DNA of 64,000 bases from Pseudoneobacillus sp052180215 (GCF_052180215.1 NZ_CP197471.1:4116001-4180000); one strand, 5' to 3'; counted from the stretch's first letter, positions 51,236 to 62,100 are shown. Numbers and translations: made by a program. Notes: generated by a model from the letters alone, not told the origin.

Positions 51236-54200
51236 TTAATCTAAAGTCGAAATAATCGTTTCAACTTCTGCATTTCCACCCGTGGTTAACATAAAGGAAT
51301 GAGAAACATCCAATACACCAGTAATTCTCGGGATTAGTAGGTAGGTAAATGTAACTGATTCTCCCGCTGCTAATTCCTCAACAAAGTGGGATAACTGCGT
51401 ATTCGGTGAGTAAAAATAGTTTAATTTCCCATCCTCTTTTAATGAGAAATTCAGGAAATACACCGGACCATCTGATACATTCTTTAATTCAAATTGAACC
51501 TCATATGGCAACCCTACTTTCGCTCTACTATCCGCCTTCAGATACATTTTCAAGGCGTCTTCACCATACACCTTAATCGGATTTTTAGTAGCAAAAGTCC
51601 CACTCACTGGTGCATCAAATACCGAAAGTGTGGCGTTAAAGCTAGCACTTAAATCATATTCCCCTTTTTCATCGCCACGTAAATACCATTCGTGATAAAT
51701 CGTTTCTTCACCAGCAATATCTCCAATATTTACTTCTAACGTTTGGGGTTCTGTCGTATCCGCTAAGCTTAACCCCTCAGGTAAAGCTAAACGAATAGTA
51801 GAGTTTTCTAAACGAAACGGATCTGGTGTTAAATTTTGAATCGTTAACTGAACTTTAAAAAACTCTTTTAGCCAGCTAACCTCACCGGGAACAATCATAT
51901 AAGCAAATAACGGGATACTTTCATTTTCATTACCCTCTCCACCCACAGGAATCAGGTATGGATAAAGGTAGTAGCCTCCACCTAAATTCGTCGGTTCACC
52001 ATATAAAGTTCCAACACTATTACCATAATACGTAATCGTTTTGCTCTCCCCACGGAAAGCTAGATTTGCTTCGAACTTATACGTCCATCGGTTGTTAGGG
52101 TCATTAGGATCAATTCCTGCAGCGGCTAAATCATTTAAATCCATTCTCGTTGCGGAAAAATCAGCTTTAATGAGGTCTGACTCCTCTAATAAAATATCAA
52201 GTTTTTCTACCTTCCCTTGTTCCACTAACACTTGCTTGTAAACAGGCATATATTTATTTTTATAAACAAAGATGTCATATAAGCCTGGTTCCAGTTCTTC
52301 TTTAAAATATCCAGTGGTTTTTTCCGTTAACGTAATTTTATTGGTCGTATCATATTTTTGAATGATGACTTTAGGAGCACTGATTAGTCCACTGGTTGTC
52401 GCTTGTTTGACTGAGAGCTCCATTCCTGTTTCATTGGAAAAAACATTTACACGGAACTGATACTCCATTCCTTCAAACGAAGCTGTGACGTTGGTAGAAC
52501 CTTCGTTTACTCCGGTCAACATGCCTTCTGCTGTAACCGTTGCAATCTGGTTATCTATTTGATACATGACTTGATTCGTGACATCCTCTGTTGTTTGGTC
52601 GGAATATACTGCCTCTATTTGAAGTTGCTGATTCTTACCTTTTTCAAGTTGAATGTCTTGTAACGTACTTTGCAGTTTTACTAAATAGCGATTCACTTGA
52701 ACCGGAACATTCACCGTTTTCCCTTGATAGGTTACGGTTAGAGTACTGCTTCCGGTTTGAATCCCTTTTATGCTTCCATTTGTAATTTCTAGGATGTCAT
52801 TCGAATTAGTAAGAGTAGATTCACTCGTGACAATCTCAGTTTCACCATTATTGTAATGGGCCGTCACAATAATCGGAGCGGAACTTAAATGGATTAAATC
52901 GAATGACTCTTGATTTAGGGTGATTTTTTCAAGTTGTCTTGGCGGTTCCTGTACGGTTACTTCTACATTGGTAGTAACACCATTATAGGAAGCGGTAATG
53001 GTTGTCGTTCCAGGATTCAGTGCAGAGATATGCCCATCTACTACCGTTACAATATTGGTGTCTTGTGATTCTATTGTGACTAAGTGGGTTAAATCCCGTG
53101 AGCCACTTAAACTGTAATTCCCTTTTACAGAAAGAGGGATGGTAGCATTGGGTTCCAGTATATATGATGGCTGGTTAAATTCTAAGGATAGAAGTTCATC
53201 TCCTTGGACATTTATAATGATTTCCGTAGTAAACTCACCATACGATGCTGTAATAGTAGCTGTACCTGGATTGAGAGCCCTCACCCTTCCATCATCTGAA
53301 ACATGAATCACTTCTGGGTCTGAAACTGAAAATGTAACAAACGGGGTAATATTTTGTACTGAAGTATCTTCAAAAGTAGCAAATACTTCAAGATCAATAG
53401 TCGAATTGATCGGCATATTTTGTTCTGGAATAGAATGAATTCCGATTATCTTACTATCAGGTAGTCCTGGGGTGGTCGTTAATGGGACAGAGACTGTCAC
53501 ATCGAATACTCCGTCTACGTTAGGGAGCGTAGCATTGGGATAGTAGAAACTATCCAATTCTATTTGATAGACTTCATCAGAATTGGCGACATTGGTTAAT
53601 GTTAATAGCGGTTTTACATCCATTCCATTTGCAGTTTGAAAAATATAATCTAGCTTAAAGCCTTCATTATTTACAAACTGAATAGGATTCACTCCTCTGT
53701 AAAGGCTATCTCCACCAACATAAGTATCATTTAAATTAACTATTGATTTAAATTCAGGACTTACATTTACAGTACTATCTGTCGTAATGGATTGTGTTTT
53801 ACTAAAGTTATAATAGTATTTTTGATCTTGAACACTGAGATTAAAAGAGTAAGAACCCGGTTTACCTAATATTTTCGTGTTGTTCGTTAAATTGGACAAA
53901 AAATAATTATTACTATTAAATCGTAGTGAAGCATGAAGATAGTTGGAATTTCCTAAGTATTCCAACTGGAAAGGAATTCTTTCGTCATCATTATACGTTA
54001 CCATTTGTAGATCATCAGTGACCGTAATTGCACTATCAATAAGCGTATAAGATGTTCGTTCAAGATTACTTTTCGTAGTAGAGAATGTATAGGTTCCTTT
54101 TGGTAATACTAAACTTTGGGCTCCTGACAAATACGCATATATGGAACCAATACCATCTACATCTGGCTTTATCGCAACATTTCCTGAACTATCAGTAGGG

Positions 54201-54973
54201 AACTGTAGCATTGAATATTGGTTGTCTACTTGAATATCAATCTGCTTATCATCTAATAAGTCAACCATATAGAGATAACCTGGTTCACTTATATAAAGTT
54301 TGTATTCATCAAATTGATTGATTTCAGGTTGAGGAATTTTTATTGTAAGCTGCTTTTTCTCATTAATAACAGTGAAGTTATCTTTAGATGGAATGTATTG
54401 ATACCTTCCAGTGACTTTGTCTTTTCCGTATAAATTATAGTCAACGTAATATTCATTTCCATTCGCTGGATAAGTAATGACATATTCCCGTTCCAACTCT
54501 TCCACAACATTTATGTACAAGTTAATTTCAAAGTTATGATAGTTTAAAATTAATTGTGAAGTTCCAAGTGTGTTTGCCGTTATTTCGAGTGAGTCATTTA
54601 CCTTGACCACTTCTTCATCCTCCACATAGAAACTAATCTCATCTTTTGCCGTTTCAGGCGAAACTTCATGACCATTTGAATCATATATTCTTAAATTGTC
54701 GAGTATAGATAAAACGGTACCAGTCTTTAAATACTGAAATCCTGGACCTGTCCAATAAAAACCCTCTCCATTTGTTGGGTCCCCTGGCTGATCATCATTT
54801 TTCATAATCGTAATCCGATCTGTTCCAGGTAAAACTGTAATCGAAGGTGTTTCAGGTTCAATTGTTGTTGCCTTTGCCGTTTCTCCAGATAAGTGACCTA
54901 ATAAATTAGTAGTCGGAAAAATCGTGTTCATTAATAGAATTAAAATCAATAATACCAATCGAAAACTCCTCAT
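51236..54973 (-). CDS. Large secreted protein with at least four BIG2 (Ig-like) repeats
   Basis: A 1245-aa exported protein. Signal peptide about 1-38 (LVLLILILLMNTIFPTTNLL). After ~470 unassigned beta-rich residues come at least four Ig-like BIG2 repeats (about 510-880), each with a phrase such as ALNPGTATITASYGEFTTEI, ALNPGTTTITASYNGVTTNV, GIQTGSSTLTVTYQGKTVNV or GVNEGSTNVTASFEGMEYQF. The C-terminal part has LADTTEPQTLEVNIGDIAGE and reads as further Ig-like folds. No SLH or LPXTG anchor is seen, so it may be released or held by other surface proteins. A divergent SLH gene starts 286 bases away. Confidence 0.84.
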   Translation of the reverse strand: MRSFRLVLLILILLMNTIFPTTNLLGHLSGETAKATTIEPETPSITVLPGTDRITIMKNDDQPGDPTNGEGFYWTGPGFQYLKTGTVLSILDNLRIYDSNGHEVSPETAKDEISFYVEDEEVVKVNDSLEITANTLGTSQLILNYHNFEINLYINVVEELEREYVITYPANGNEYYVDYNLYGKDKVTGRYQYIPSKDNFTVINEKKQLTIKIPQPEINQFDEYKLYISEPGYLYMVDLLDDKQIDIQVDNQYSMLQFPTDSSGNVAIKPDVDGIGSIYAYLSGAQSLVLPKGTYTFSTTKSNLERTSYTLIDSAITVTDDLQMVTYNDDERIPFQLEYLGNSNYLHASLRFNSNNYFLSNLTNNTKILGKPGSYSFNLSVQDQKYYYNFSKTQSITTDSTVNVSPEFKSIVNLNDTYVGGDSLYRGVNPIQFVNNEGFKLDYIFQTANGMDVKPLLTLTNVANSDEVYQIELDSFYYPNATLPNVDGVFDVTVSVPLTTTPGLPDSKIIGIHSIPEQNMPINSTIDLEVFATFEDTSVQNITPFVTFSVSDPEVIHVSDDGRVRALNPGTATITASYGEFTTEIIINVQGDELLSLEFNQPSYILEPNATIPLSVKGNYSLSGSRDLTHLVTIESQDTNIVTVVDGHISALNPGTTTITASYNGVTTNVEVTVQEPPRQLEKITLNQESFDLIHLSSAPIIVTAHYNNGETEIVTSESTLTNSNDILEITNGSIKGIQTGSSTLTVTYQGKTVNVPVQVNRYLVKLQSTLQDIQLEKGKNQQLQIEAVYSDQTTEDVTNQVMYQIDNQIATVTAEGMLTGVNEGSTNVTASFEGMEYQFRVNVFSNETGMELSVKQATTSGLISAPKVIIQKYDTTNKITLTEKTTGYFKEELEPGLYDIFVYKNKYMPVYKQVLVEQGKVEKLDILLEESDLIKADFSATRMDLNDLAAAGIDPNDPNNRWTYKFEANLAFRGESKTITYYGNSVGTLYGEPTNLGGGYYLYPYLIPVGGEGNENESIPLFAYMIVPGEVSWLKEFFKVQLTIQNLTPDPFRLENSTIRLALPEGLSLADTTEPQTLEVNIGDIAGEETIYHEWYLRGDEKGEYDLSASFNATLSVFDAPVSGTFATKNPIKVYGEDALKMYLKADSRAKVGLPYEVQFELKNVSDGPVYFLNFSLKEDGKLNYFYSPNTQLSHFVEELAAGESVTFTYLLIPRITGVLDVSHSFMLTTGGNAEVETIISTLD

Positions 54974-55259
54974 TTACCTCTCCCTTCCTTATATATCCAA
55001 ATTTTTACACCACTAAATTTTACAATGTTTGGAAATTAGGAGGCAATTGTTTTCTATCTCTTTAAATCGACAGATTCCTCTACTATAAGGAAAACTAGAG
55101 GAAGATAAGCGGAGATTATGTATTTTAATAACAAAATATGGAAAGTGTTGTCGAAACAATTGTTTGTTTGGTTTGAGGATAATATGGGGAAGTAAATCTA
55201 CTAGAGGAATTTTCCAATTTTTATAGAATACAAACTAACAAAGGGGGATTCATGTATAT

Positions 55260-57185
55260 ATGAGGAATACTATATTTTTAAAAACATTCATCTTATTACT
55301 TATTGCAATAACCATTATAAGTGTGAAACCTGTTCATTCAGGTGCAACCGAACCTTTTTCAGATGTCGATTCATCCTTTTGGGCTTATAAAGAGATTCAT
55401 TATCTCCAAGGTAAAGAGATTGCTGAAGCCCTACAGGGTGATTTATTTGTGCCGAATGAACCGATTACCAGAGAAAAAGCTGCACGTATGTTAGTAAAAG
55501 CAAAAGGATTAAGTATTAATGGGGATTTACCTGAATTACCATTTGAGGATGTTGATAAGACTCATCCTGATTATCCCTACATACAGGTCGCCTTTAAAGA
55601 GGGACTTCTTCAGGGCAAGAGCGCTGATAAATTCGGATTAAACGAACCTCTAACACGTGCACAAATGGCTAAAATTATTGCAAAAGCCTTTCATTTTACT
55701 TATATGGAGCCAAAAGCAGAAGAACGTTTTATTGATATTAAAAACAGCAATTGGGCAAAGGAATTTGTTTATACCTTATCAACCATTGGTGTTACAACTG
55801 GGATTAATCCACATGTGTTTGGACCCAATAACTCTGTGACCCGTGCACAGATGGCTGTCTTCCTATATCGTGCGATGACAACCACTCCTTTTAATCAAGG
55901 AGATGCATATGAAATAGCTGCCTATGATCGTTACGCCATTCACCCTACTAATTCGAATTGGAATAAGCATTCACGTTTTTCAGGACCAACTGCACCTAAT
56001 GTAAAGCTCTTATTGAATACACGTGGTTATGTGCAATCAGAACCTGTCATTTCTAGAAACGGGACCATCTATTTTGGTTCACAAGATGGATGTTTTTATG
56101 CTGTGAATTCAACTGGAAAACTTGACTGGAAGTATTGTTTTGAGCCATCTGAAAAAATGGAGATAAATACCGCTCCTATCCTTGCAGACAACGGACAAAT
56201 TTACGTTTTAGCTCACTCCTTTGAAAGAGGAAGCACCGTTTTATATGGATTCCATCCATTATACCAAGGGCCCATCTGGCAAATAGAACTGCCTTATAGT
56301 ATAAATAACTCTCAGCCGATCCTGGATAAAGACGGAAATATCTATATCAGAACGGAAGGCAATATTTTAAAAATCAAGCCACCTCAATCAGACGGAGGTT
56401 ATACAGGAAAGGAAATACAATGGACATGGGATGAAAGTGTGTTATATGAAAGTCCAGATGTTGATTACCCACCTGTAGATTTATATAACGTGACGGGGGC
56501 AATTGGAAAATCAGGGAAGTTTTATACTGCAAATAATAATGTCCTCTCAAAAGATGGGAAGTTTTTATATAAATTAGATGGGGAATCAACTAGTTTTTCC
56601 GATTATACCCTTCACAACGATACACTATATTTCGGTACTTATAGCAATATGATTCAAGCGTATTCATTAAGTAGTCAACCATTTACTTATCAAGGTGGTC
56701 CATTTACTTATTATGATGATACAGGGTCCCATGAAATTTATAGAAAAGATATTCAAATGATCAAACCTAAATGGGCAATTGAATTAGAACGCATAGATGG
56801 TAATCGGATTAGCGCCTCACCTGTTATAGGTGAAGATGGAGCCATTTATATCGGAGGAGAATCTGGAATTTTATATGGCATCTATGAAACTGATATAGGA
56901 TTTCCTTCAACAAATGCCGCAACTATCAAAGTAACGAATATGATTAAACAAGGAAATCGCACCTGGAGACTTCCGTTAAATGGATGGATTAAGCAAATCG
57001 TTCAAGATAACAAAGGTAATCTTTATATAGGAACAGAGAAAGGTATGGTTTATTCTATTTCCGCAAATGGGAAAATTAATTGGCAGCGAAAAGTGAGTAA
57101 TAGTCTTATTTATTCTATTGTAATTAGTAAAAATAATACTTTATATGTTGGTAGTGGGTATGGGATTTATCAATTAAAGAATTAG
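55260..57185 (+). CDS. SLH-domain protein 3 with PQQ-like beta-propeller
   Basis: A 641-aa exported protein. Signal peptide about 1-30 (FILLLIAITIISVKPVHSGA). Three SLH domains (about 33-85, 95-150, 158-212), the latter two ending in EPLTRAQMAKIIAKAF and NSVTRAQMAVFLYRAM. Residues about 250-640 are PQQ-like/WD40-like propeller blades: EPVISRNGTIYFGSQDGCFY, TAPILADNGQIYVLAH, ASPVIGEDGAIYIGGESGIL and DNKGNLYIGTEKGMVYSISA. The blades carry no visible cofactor ligands, so a binding or structural role fits better than an enzyme. The ribosome site GGGGG is 13 bases before the ATG, rather far. Confidence 0.88.
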   Translation: MRNTIFLKTFILLLIAITIISVKPVHSGATEPFSDVDSSFWAYKEIHYLQGKEIAEALQGDLFVPNEPITREKAARMLVKAKGLSINGDLPELPFEDVDKTHPDYPYIQVAFKEGLLQGKSADKFGLNEPLTRAQMAKIIAKAFHFTYMEPKAEERFIDIKNSNWAKEFVYTLSTIGVTTGINPHVFGPNNSVTRAQMAVFLYRAMTTTPFNQGDAYEIAAYDRYAIHPTNSNWNKHSRFSGPTAPNVKLLLNTRGYVQSEPVISRNGTIYFGSQDGCFYAVNSTGKLDWKYCFEPSEKMEINTAPILADNGQIYVLAHSFERGSTVLYGFHPLYQGPIWQIELPYSINNSQPILDKDGNIYIRTEGNILKIKPPQSDGGYTGKEIQWTWDESVLYESPDVDYPPVDLYNVTGAIGKSGKFYTANNNVLSKDGKFLYKLDGESTSFSDYTLHNDTLYFGTYSNMIQAYSLSSQPFTYQGGPFTYYDDTGSHEIYRKDIQMIKPKWAIELERIDGNRISASPVIGEDGAIYIGGESGILYGIYETDIGFPSTNAATIKVTNMIKQGNRTWRLPLNGWIKQIVQDNKGNLYIGTEKGMVYSISANGKINWQRKVSNSLIYSIVISKNNTLYVGSGYGIYQLKN

Positions 57186-57193
57186 GTTGTAGT

Positions 57194-57242
57194 AAAAAAA
57201 GAAGAGGCTAATGAAAAATTAATATCCTTAGCCTCTTTTTTT
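57194..57242 (+). terminator. Intrinsic terminator of SLH gene 3
   Basis: AAGAGGCTAA and TTAGCCTCTT form a 10-bp stem flanked by A and T runs, 8 bases past the stop codon. Confidence 0.88.
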
Positions 57243-57313
57243 AACAGTTTGTATTAGATTATGTGACAGCTTTAGGCTAGAAACTCAGATATATATACAT
57301 TACAACTTTTTGT

Positions 57314-57340
57314 GGGACATGGTACCTGTCCCCTCGTCCC
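57314..57340. repeat. REP-like hairpin, family 2, copy 3
   Basis: GGGACATGGTACCTGTCCCC then TCGTCCC, in the repeat-rich 1.9 kb gap between SLH gene 3 and the S-layer gene. Confidence 0.78.
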
Positions 57341-57518
57341 TTCACAATTAGGGTGTTCAATACAAGTCCTCGTATGTATTTCAAGCGTTACTGCTACCTC
57401 GTATTATTGTATCAAGTACTAATTCCCAAACTGTTTCTAAGTAATAATGCTCATAATTAAAAAGAAACTAATTTGGGAGATATCAATACTTGGCTTCTTT
57501 ACTAGGTTCTTTCTAATT

Positions 57519-57545
57519 GGGACAAGGTACCTGTCCCCGTGTCCC
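57519..57545. repeat. REP-like hairpin, family 2, copy 4
   Basis: GGGACAAGGTACCTGTCCCC followed by GTGTCCC; consensus form. Confidence 0.8.
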
Positions 57546-57594
57546 TGTAGCGCGGAAGAAAAAATACGCCACAACCTGGCTAAAAAATGTCTAT

Positions 57595-57640
57595 TTTATT
57601 GACAGAAGTCCATTATCGGACATTCCTAAAAATTAGTCCA
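57595..57640. repeat. Degenerate 21-bp array (TTATCGGACA family)
   Basis: TTTATTGACAG, CATTATCGGACATTCC and AATTAGTCCAGA lie at about 20-21 base steps; only the middle unit (core at 57616) is intact. Probably the remains of an array like D and E. Confidence 0.45.
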
Positions 57641-57641
57641 G

Positions 57642-57686
57642 AAAAAAACAAGGTCTCAGACAAAATGCGTTCGAACCTTGTTTTTT
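57642..57686. terminator. Terminator of the truncated propeller gene (both strands possible)
   Basis: AAAAAAACAAGGT and ACCTTGTTTTTT pair around CTCAGACAAAATGCGTTCGA. It lies 7 bases past the fragment's stop and resembles the hairpin at 47106. Confidence 0.75.
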
Positions 57687-57693
57687 CCCATTC

Positions 57694-58038
57694 TTATGGT
57701 AATTTCACAGCAAACAATCTATTCCCACCCAAATAGACAACCCCATTTGCAGTAACCAAAGGAGTTTCGCCCATTCCTCCATCATAAATAGAGTATCTAT
57801 ATTTTAACTGATGCTTAGGATCCCATACGGTTAAGGTTGATACTTTATCCAATGTTGTGGAAACGATATAGGCATTGCCGTCCTTATCGAATGTTACTGG
57901 ATTTGTGCCGTACTCTACCACATATGTTGCAGCTAATTGACCATCCGGATAGTAAACAAATACTTTGTCAGCACCGTTTACATACAGCAAGCCATTTGGA
58001 GACTTCTCCGCCATCCAAAATCTAATGGTGCATCCCAC
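57694..58038 (-). pseudogene. Truncated 3' fragment of a PQQ-propeller protein
   Basis: About 114 residues of good propeller sequence: SPNGLLYVNGADKVFVYYP, NPVTFDKDGNAYIVSTTLDK and VTANGVVYLGGNRLFAVKLP at the natural end. It resembles the propeller half of SLH protein 3, but there is no signal peptide, no SLH part and no ribosome site. The open frame begins only 7 bases from a family 2 REP (58045), which marks the breakpoint. I read it as the tail of a once-larger gene, cut by insertion or rearrangement. Confidence 0.75.
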
Positions 58039-58044
58039 AGCTCT

Positions 58045-58071
58045 GGGACAAGGTACCTGTCCCCGTGTCCC
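58045..58071. repeat. REP-like hairpin, family 2, copy 5 (at the gene fragment's breakpoint)
   Basis: GGGACAAGGTACCTGTCCCC then GTGTCCC, directly upstream of the truncated propeller frame. It is followed by a terminator-like GCCCCGTAGAGATTCGTCTC stem. Confidence 0.8.
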
Positions 58072-58136
58072 TCAAAAAGAAAAGCCCCGTAGAGATTCGT
58101 CTCCACAGAGCTTTGCAATATCAACACACTCGGGTC

Positions 58137-58162
58137 GGGACAAGAACCTGTCCCTCTGTCCC
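58137..58162. repeat. REP-like hairpin, family 2, copy 6
   Basis: Diverged copy: GGGACAAGAACCTGTCCCTC then TGTCCC, without the central GGTACC. Confidence 0.7.
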
Positions 58163-58340
58163 TTTCTCCTCAAATAAAAAAAGCCCTAACTCCTCAAAAG
58201 GAATAAAGGCTTAAGATATTCTCTTCATGAAAATAATATATGTCATTCTATTTGATTCGGTATCTAGCAAATAGTAAACCCAACAGAGATTTCTCTCTAT
58301 AGAGCTTTCCTTCATCATATCCAAAATGGAATTATTTGTT

Positions 58341-58367
58341 GGGACAAGGTACCTGTCCCCTTGTCCC
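58341..58367. repeat. REP-like hairpin, family 2, copy 7
   Basis: GGGACAAGGTACCTGTCCCC then TTGTCCC, identical to copy 1 at 1700. Confidence 0.82.
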
Positions 58368-58434
58368 ATACAAGCGAAATTGTACATATTTGTGTTGACA
58401 TTTATATGTAATATACAAAATACTTTTCAAAATA

Positions 58435-58519
58435 AAAAAGAAACCAAGTTGAGAGAGAACTCTACTTGGTTTTTTTTAGTTCCTTATTAGTCGGGACAAG
58501 GAACCTGTCCCCTTGTCCC
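58435..58519 (+). repeat. Terminator plus family 2 REP composite, first copy
   Basis: CCAAGTTGAGAG and CTCTACTTGG form a terminator stem with eight T (58444-58477), then TTAGTCGGGACAAGGAACCT starts a family 2 REP (58493-58519). Nearly the same order recurs at 58931. Confidence 0.75.
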
Positions 58520-58556
58520 CACACTACATTAAGTAAGTAAGCATTATTATCTTTAA

Positions 58557-58745
58557 AATGGGGCTCCCCTAGGACGTTAGATCACATTGTTTTTGGTACC
58601 TGAAGCTTAAGACCTCGTGGGACAGCGTTATGGATCTTGTCCTTCAAATACGAATATTACGTGAAAATCAAAGTTTATATTTGCTAGGCGGTATCACTGT
58701 TGGATGAAAATGCAAGATCCTTTCACGTTCTAGAGGGGCCCTATA
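58557..58745. mobile_element. Possible MITE-like element, about 189 bp
   Basis: Left end ATGGGGCTCCCCTAGGACGT and right end ACGTTCTAGAGGGGCCCTAT are imperfect inverted repeats (about 17 of 20 match). Inside, GGATCTTG and CAAGATCC form a second inverted pair. No open frame is present. The base composition is more even than the flanks. No clear target duplication is seen. It could also be a relic of a larger insertion sequence. Confidence 0.4.
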
Positions 58746-58930
58746 ATAATTTCTGCGATAGTTGAGTCTTCCTAAAAATGGAAACAGAGGGCTTTACTTA
58801 AAGTCGGCCAATTTTCTTTAAAAACTACACTTGACCTATTTGCCATTATACTCTGTCCCGTGTCCCGTGAAATGAACAATTGAGTATAAATAATCATTTT
58901 CTTATGTTATAAACAATTACTATTCACTAT

Positions 58931-59019
58931 AAAAAAGAAACCAAGTTGAGAGAAAACTCTACTTGGCAACTTTTTTTGTTTCTTACTAGTCGGGATAAAG
59001 GAACCTGTCCCTGTGTCTC
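58931..59019 (+). repeat. Terminator plus family 2 REP composite, second copy
   Basis: CCAAGTTGAGAG and CTCTACTTGG stem (58941-58966) followed by a T run, then TTACTAGTCGGGATAAAGGA opening a decayed REP (58992-59019). Aligned with 58435-58519 it differs at few positions, so an ~85-90 bp block was duplicated. Confidence 0.7.
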
Positions 59020-59056
59020 TGCGGGTGGAGCTTTATACTGATTCTTTCCTAAACAA

Positions 59057-59094
59057 ATAAAAAAGTTCTGAAGAGATTCCTCTCTTCAGAACTT
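59057..59094 (-). terminator. Intrinsic terminator of the S-layer gene
   Basis: Perfect 13-bp stem AAGTTCTGAAGAG/CTCTTCAGAACTT with a 6-base loop; on the minus strand it is followed by TTTTTTATTT. It lies 22 bases after the stop codon. Confidence 0.92.
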
Positions 59095-59116
59095 CCAAGA
59101 AATAAGTTTGACTATA

Positions 59117-62100
59117 TTATTGTACTGTCCAAGCAGTAGCGCCTAGTACAGCTACATCAGTTGAAGAAGAAACTGTATTACCAGCAGCATCCTTAACTGT
59201 GTTAGCTACAGTGATTGTATCAGTTGCTTCTGCTCCAGCAATTACAAATGTAACTGTTTTAGCAGTTGCATCGTATGTTGCTGATGTGATAGAGATAGCA
59301 GTTGAAGTACCTGAAACGTCTGCTGCAGTAAATAATGTAGTTACATTAGCACCATCTGCAATAGCAGTAGTTCCGTTGTAAAGAGCTTCATTAAATGTTA
59401 ATACTAATCCAGATGGAGTTCCAGTTGTTACTGTAGCCACAGGACCAGAAGAATCTAAACCTACTGTAAATGCTACAGAAACAGTTTTTCCACTAGCATA
59501 CTTATAGGTAGCTGTGAACTTATCTCCCATTTCAGCACCTGAGATGCTAGTACCTGAAGTTCCATTAGCTGTTACAGCAAGAGCTGAACCAGTAACTTTA
59601 GTTAAGTTTGTAATAGTAATTGTTGGATTTTCAGATCTATCAACACCATATTGGTCTAATACTTCATCAAAGTATCCGTTTAATTCAGATGTTGTGATTG
59701 CACCAGCAGTGATATTAGCCTTACCATCAGTTACAAGGTCAGTATTGAATGTAACAGTTTCAACCTTAGGAGCTTTGTTAGAAACGACTAATTCTTTTTC
59801 AAGAATAGCTGCAGCTGCACCATTAGCATCATTTACAGTTACTAATACTTGTACTTTAACATCTTTGTAATTTCCAGCAGCATCTAAGAAATCAGAAGCA
59901 GCAAATCCATTAGCAACCTCAGAAATTACACCTGAAGAATATGATACTTTGTTAGAATCTAAAGCTACTGAGTAATCACCTACTGGTAATAATACTTTAG
60001 TACCACTTTGTGTTACACCATATACCTTAACTGTTTTAGCATGATCAGTTGAAACAGAAGAAGTATCAACTGTATTTTGGTACATAGTACCTAAATCAGC
60101 AACCTCATAGCTAGCATAAGCAGATTGAGCAACTTTTGTGAAAGTCACAGATTTAGAGCTTGCTGCATTAGTTGTTGTTCCGTTATCAGTAGATAAAGCA
60201 AATACTAATCTTTCAGTTGAATCTAAGTTAGATCCAGATTTAGCAGAAACTACTAATTTATCAGTAGATGAGGTGATTGTGTTAGTTTCTAAATCAGAGC
60301 CAACAGAACCATTATCTAACTGAACAGTGAATGCAGAAGCATCAGTACCAGAAGCTGGTTTTACTGAAGTTACAACAATTGCATTTCCAGAAGTGTTTAA
60401 CCAAGCATTTAATTTAGTATCAGATAAAGTACGTCCATATTGGTCTTGAACAAGTAATTTACTAGCTGTAAATTCAACTTTGTTACCAATTGCAACGCTT
60501 GTTGAAACTGTGTCTTTTAAACCAATAACAGCAGCTGGTTGAGCTTGATCTTTAACATTAATCATCAAGCTAGAGAAGTTTCCACCATTGCTTACTAATG
60601 AAGTAAGATAAACAGGTGCGTCAGCATTTGCTGTTGCTCCAGCATTTGATGGCGCAGTATAGTATAATTTTGCAGTTCCGTCGTTTTGTTTTTCAAAAGC
60701 TAAACCAGAAGCAAAACTTACATTTCCAGCTAAATCATCATAAGCAGTTACAGCATTACCATACTGGTCAGCTGCAGTGAAAGGAATTTCAACTTTTTCG
60801 CCTTCTGCAACTAATTTAGTTGGTGCAGAAATTGAGAATGTTTTAACTGCAGCTAAAGCATCTGCTTTAATTGTATATGTTGCAGTTTTTCCAGTTACTT
60901 TAGAAATTGCTTGAATAGTAACTTCTCCACCTTTAGCAGGGGCAGTACCATTTGTTAAAGTAACTGCTTCATAAGTTACACCATCAACTTCAACATCTGT
61001 AGCTGCACTAAATGTGCTTCCTACAAATAATGGATTGCTAGATGTAAATACTAAGTCATTATGGTTTGCAAGTGATAACTTGTTACCATACTGATCTTTC
61101 GCTTCGAATAAAAGTACATATCTACCATCATTATTAAATCCAGCTGGTAGATCAACTAGCTTCTTAGAAACTGTATTGTATACACCCTTAAATGCAACTT
61201 GATCAGCTTTAGACTCTAATCCAACTACAAACTCAACATTAACAACTGTTCCACTAGCTGCGTGTACACCTGTTAAGTAAACCTTAGTACCTGGAACAAA
61301 GTTTGTTGGAGTTGTTGTGTTTGTAATAGTTAATTTACCATTAACAGCATCATCAACAACATAACCACCAGTTGATTGGGTCCATGTAATAGATTGGTTA
61401 GTCATAGCTTCGCCATATTGGTTTAAGACTTTATAGTTAACTAATGCACTTTGACCAGCAGCAAAAGTTGTTCCTGGAACAGGAGTTACTGTTCCGCTGT
61501 TCATAGGTGCAGTTGTTGTAGGAACTTCAATCTTAGCTACCTTTTCGGTTGCAACTTTTACAGATGAAGAAAGAGCTTCAGTAGTTAATCCAGCTACAGA
61601 AACTGTGTATTCACCTTCAGTTAATTTAGTTACAGTTTCAATTACAGCTGAAGTTTTATCTTCAGAGAATGTAACTTTTTCTACGTTTGTAGAAACTGAA
61701 CCTTTTTTGACTGTGATTTGAGCTTTTGTAGTATCAATAGCACCATTGAATTTAACTTCTAATTTTTTTGCACCAACAGCAGTTAGGCTAGAAACTGAAG
61801 TTGAAAATCCTGCAACAGTTACTTCAGATTTAACTTCTTTACCTAAGAATGAAGTTAATTTGTATGCTTTACCTGCTTCTTGAGCAGAAGTAGTTAACTT
61901 AACAGTAGTGTAAGTTTCTTCAGCAGCAGCTGGTACGATTTCAGCAGCAGTTACTGTTAAACCACCGTCAAATGCGAAGTCAGAAGCTTTAACTTCTTTA
62001 AGTTCGCCTTTAACTTTAACTTCTAAAGTTGTGCTGTTAACTGATTTTACTTCTACTACTTCAGCAGCAGATACAGCTACGTTTAATGCACGGTAGAAGA

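Noticed and set aside
58557..58745. Calling this segment an insertion sequence of a named family
   Set aside because: No transposase and no target duplication seen; kept only as a possible MITE.
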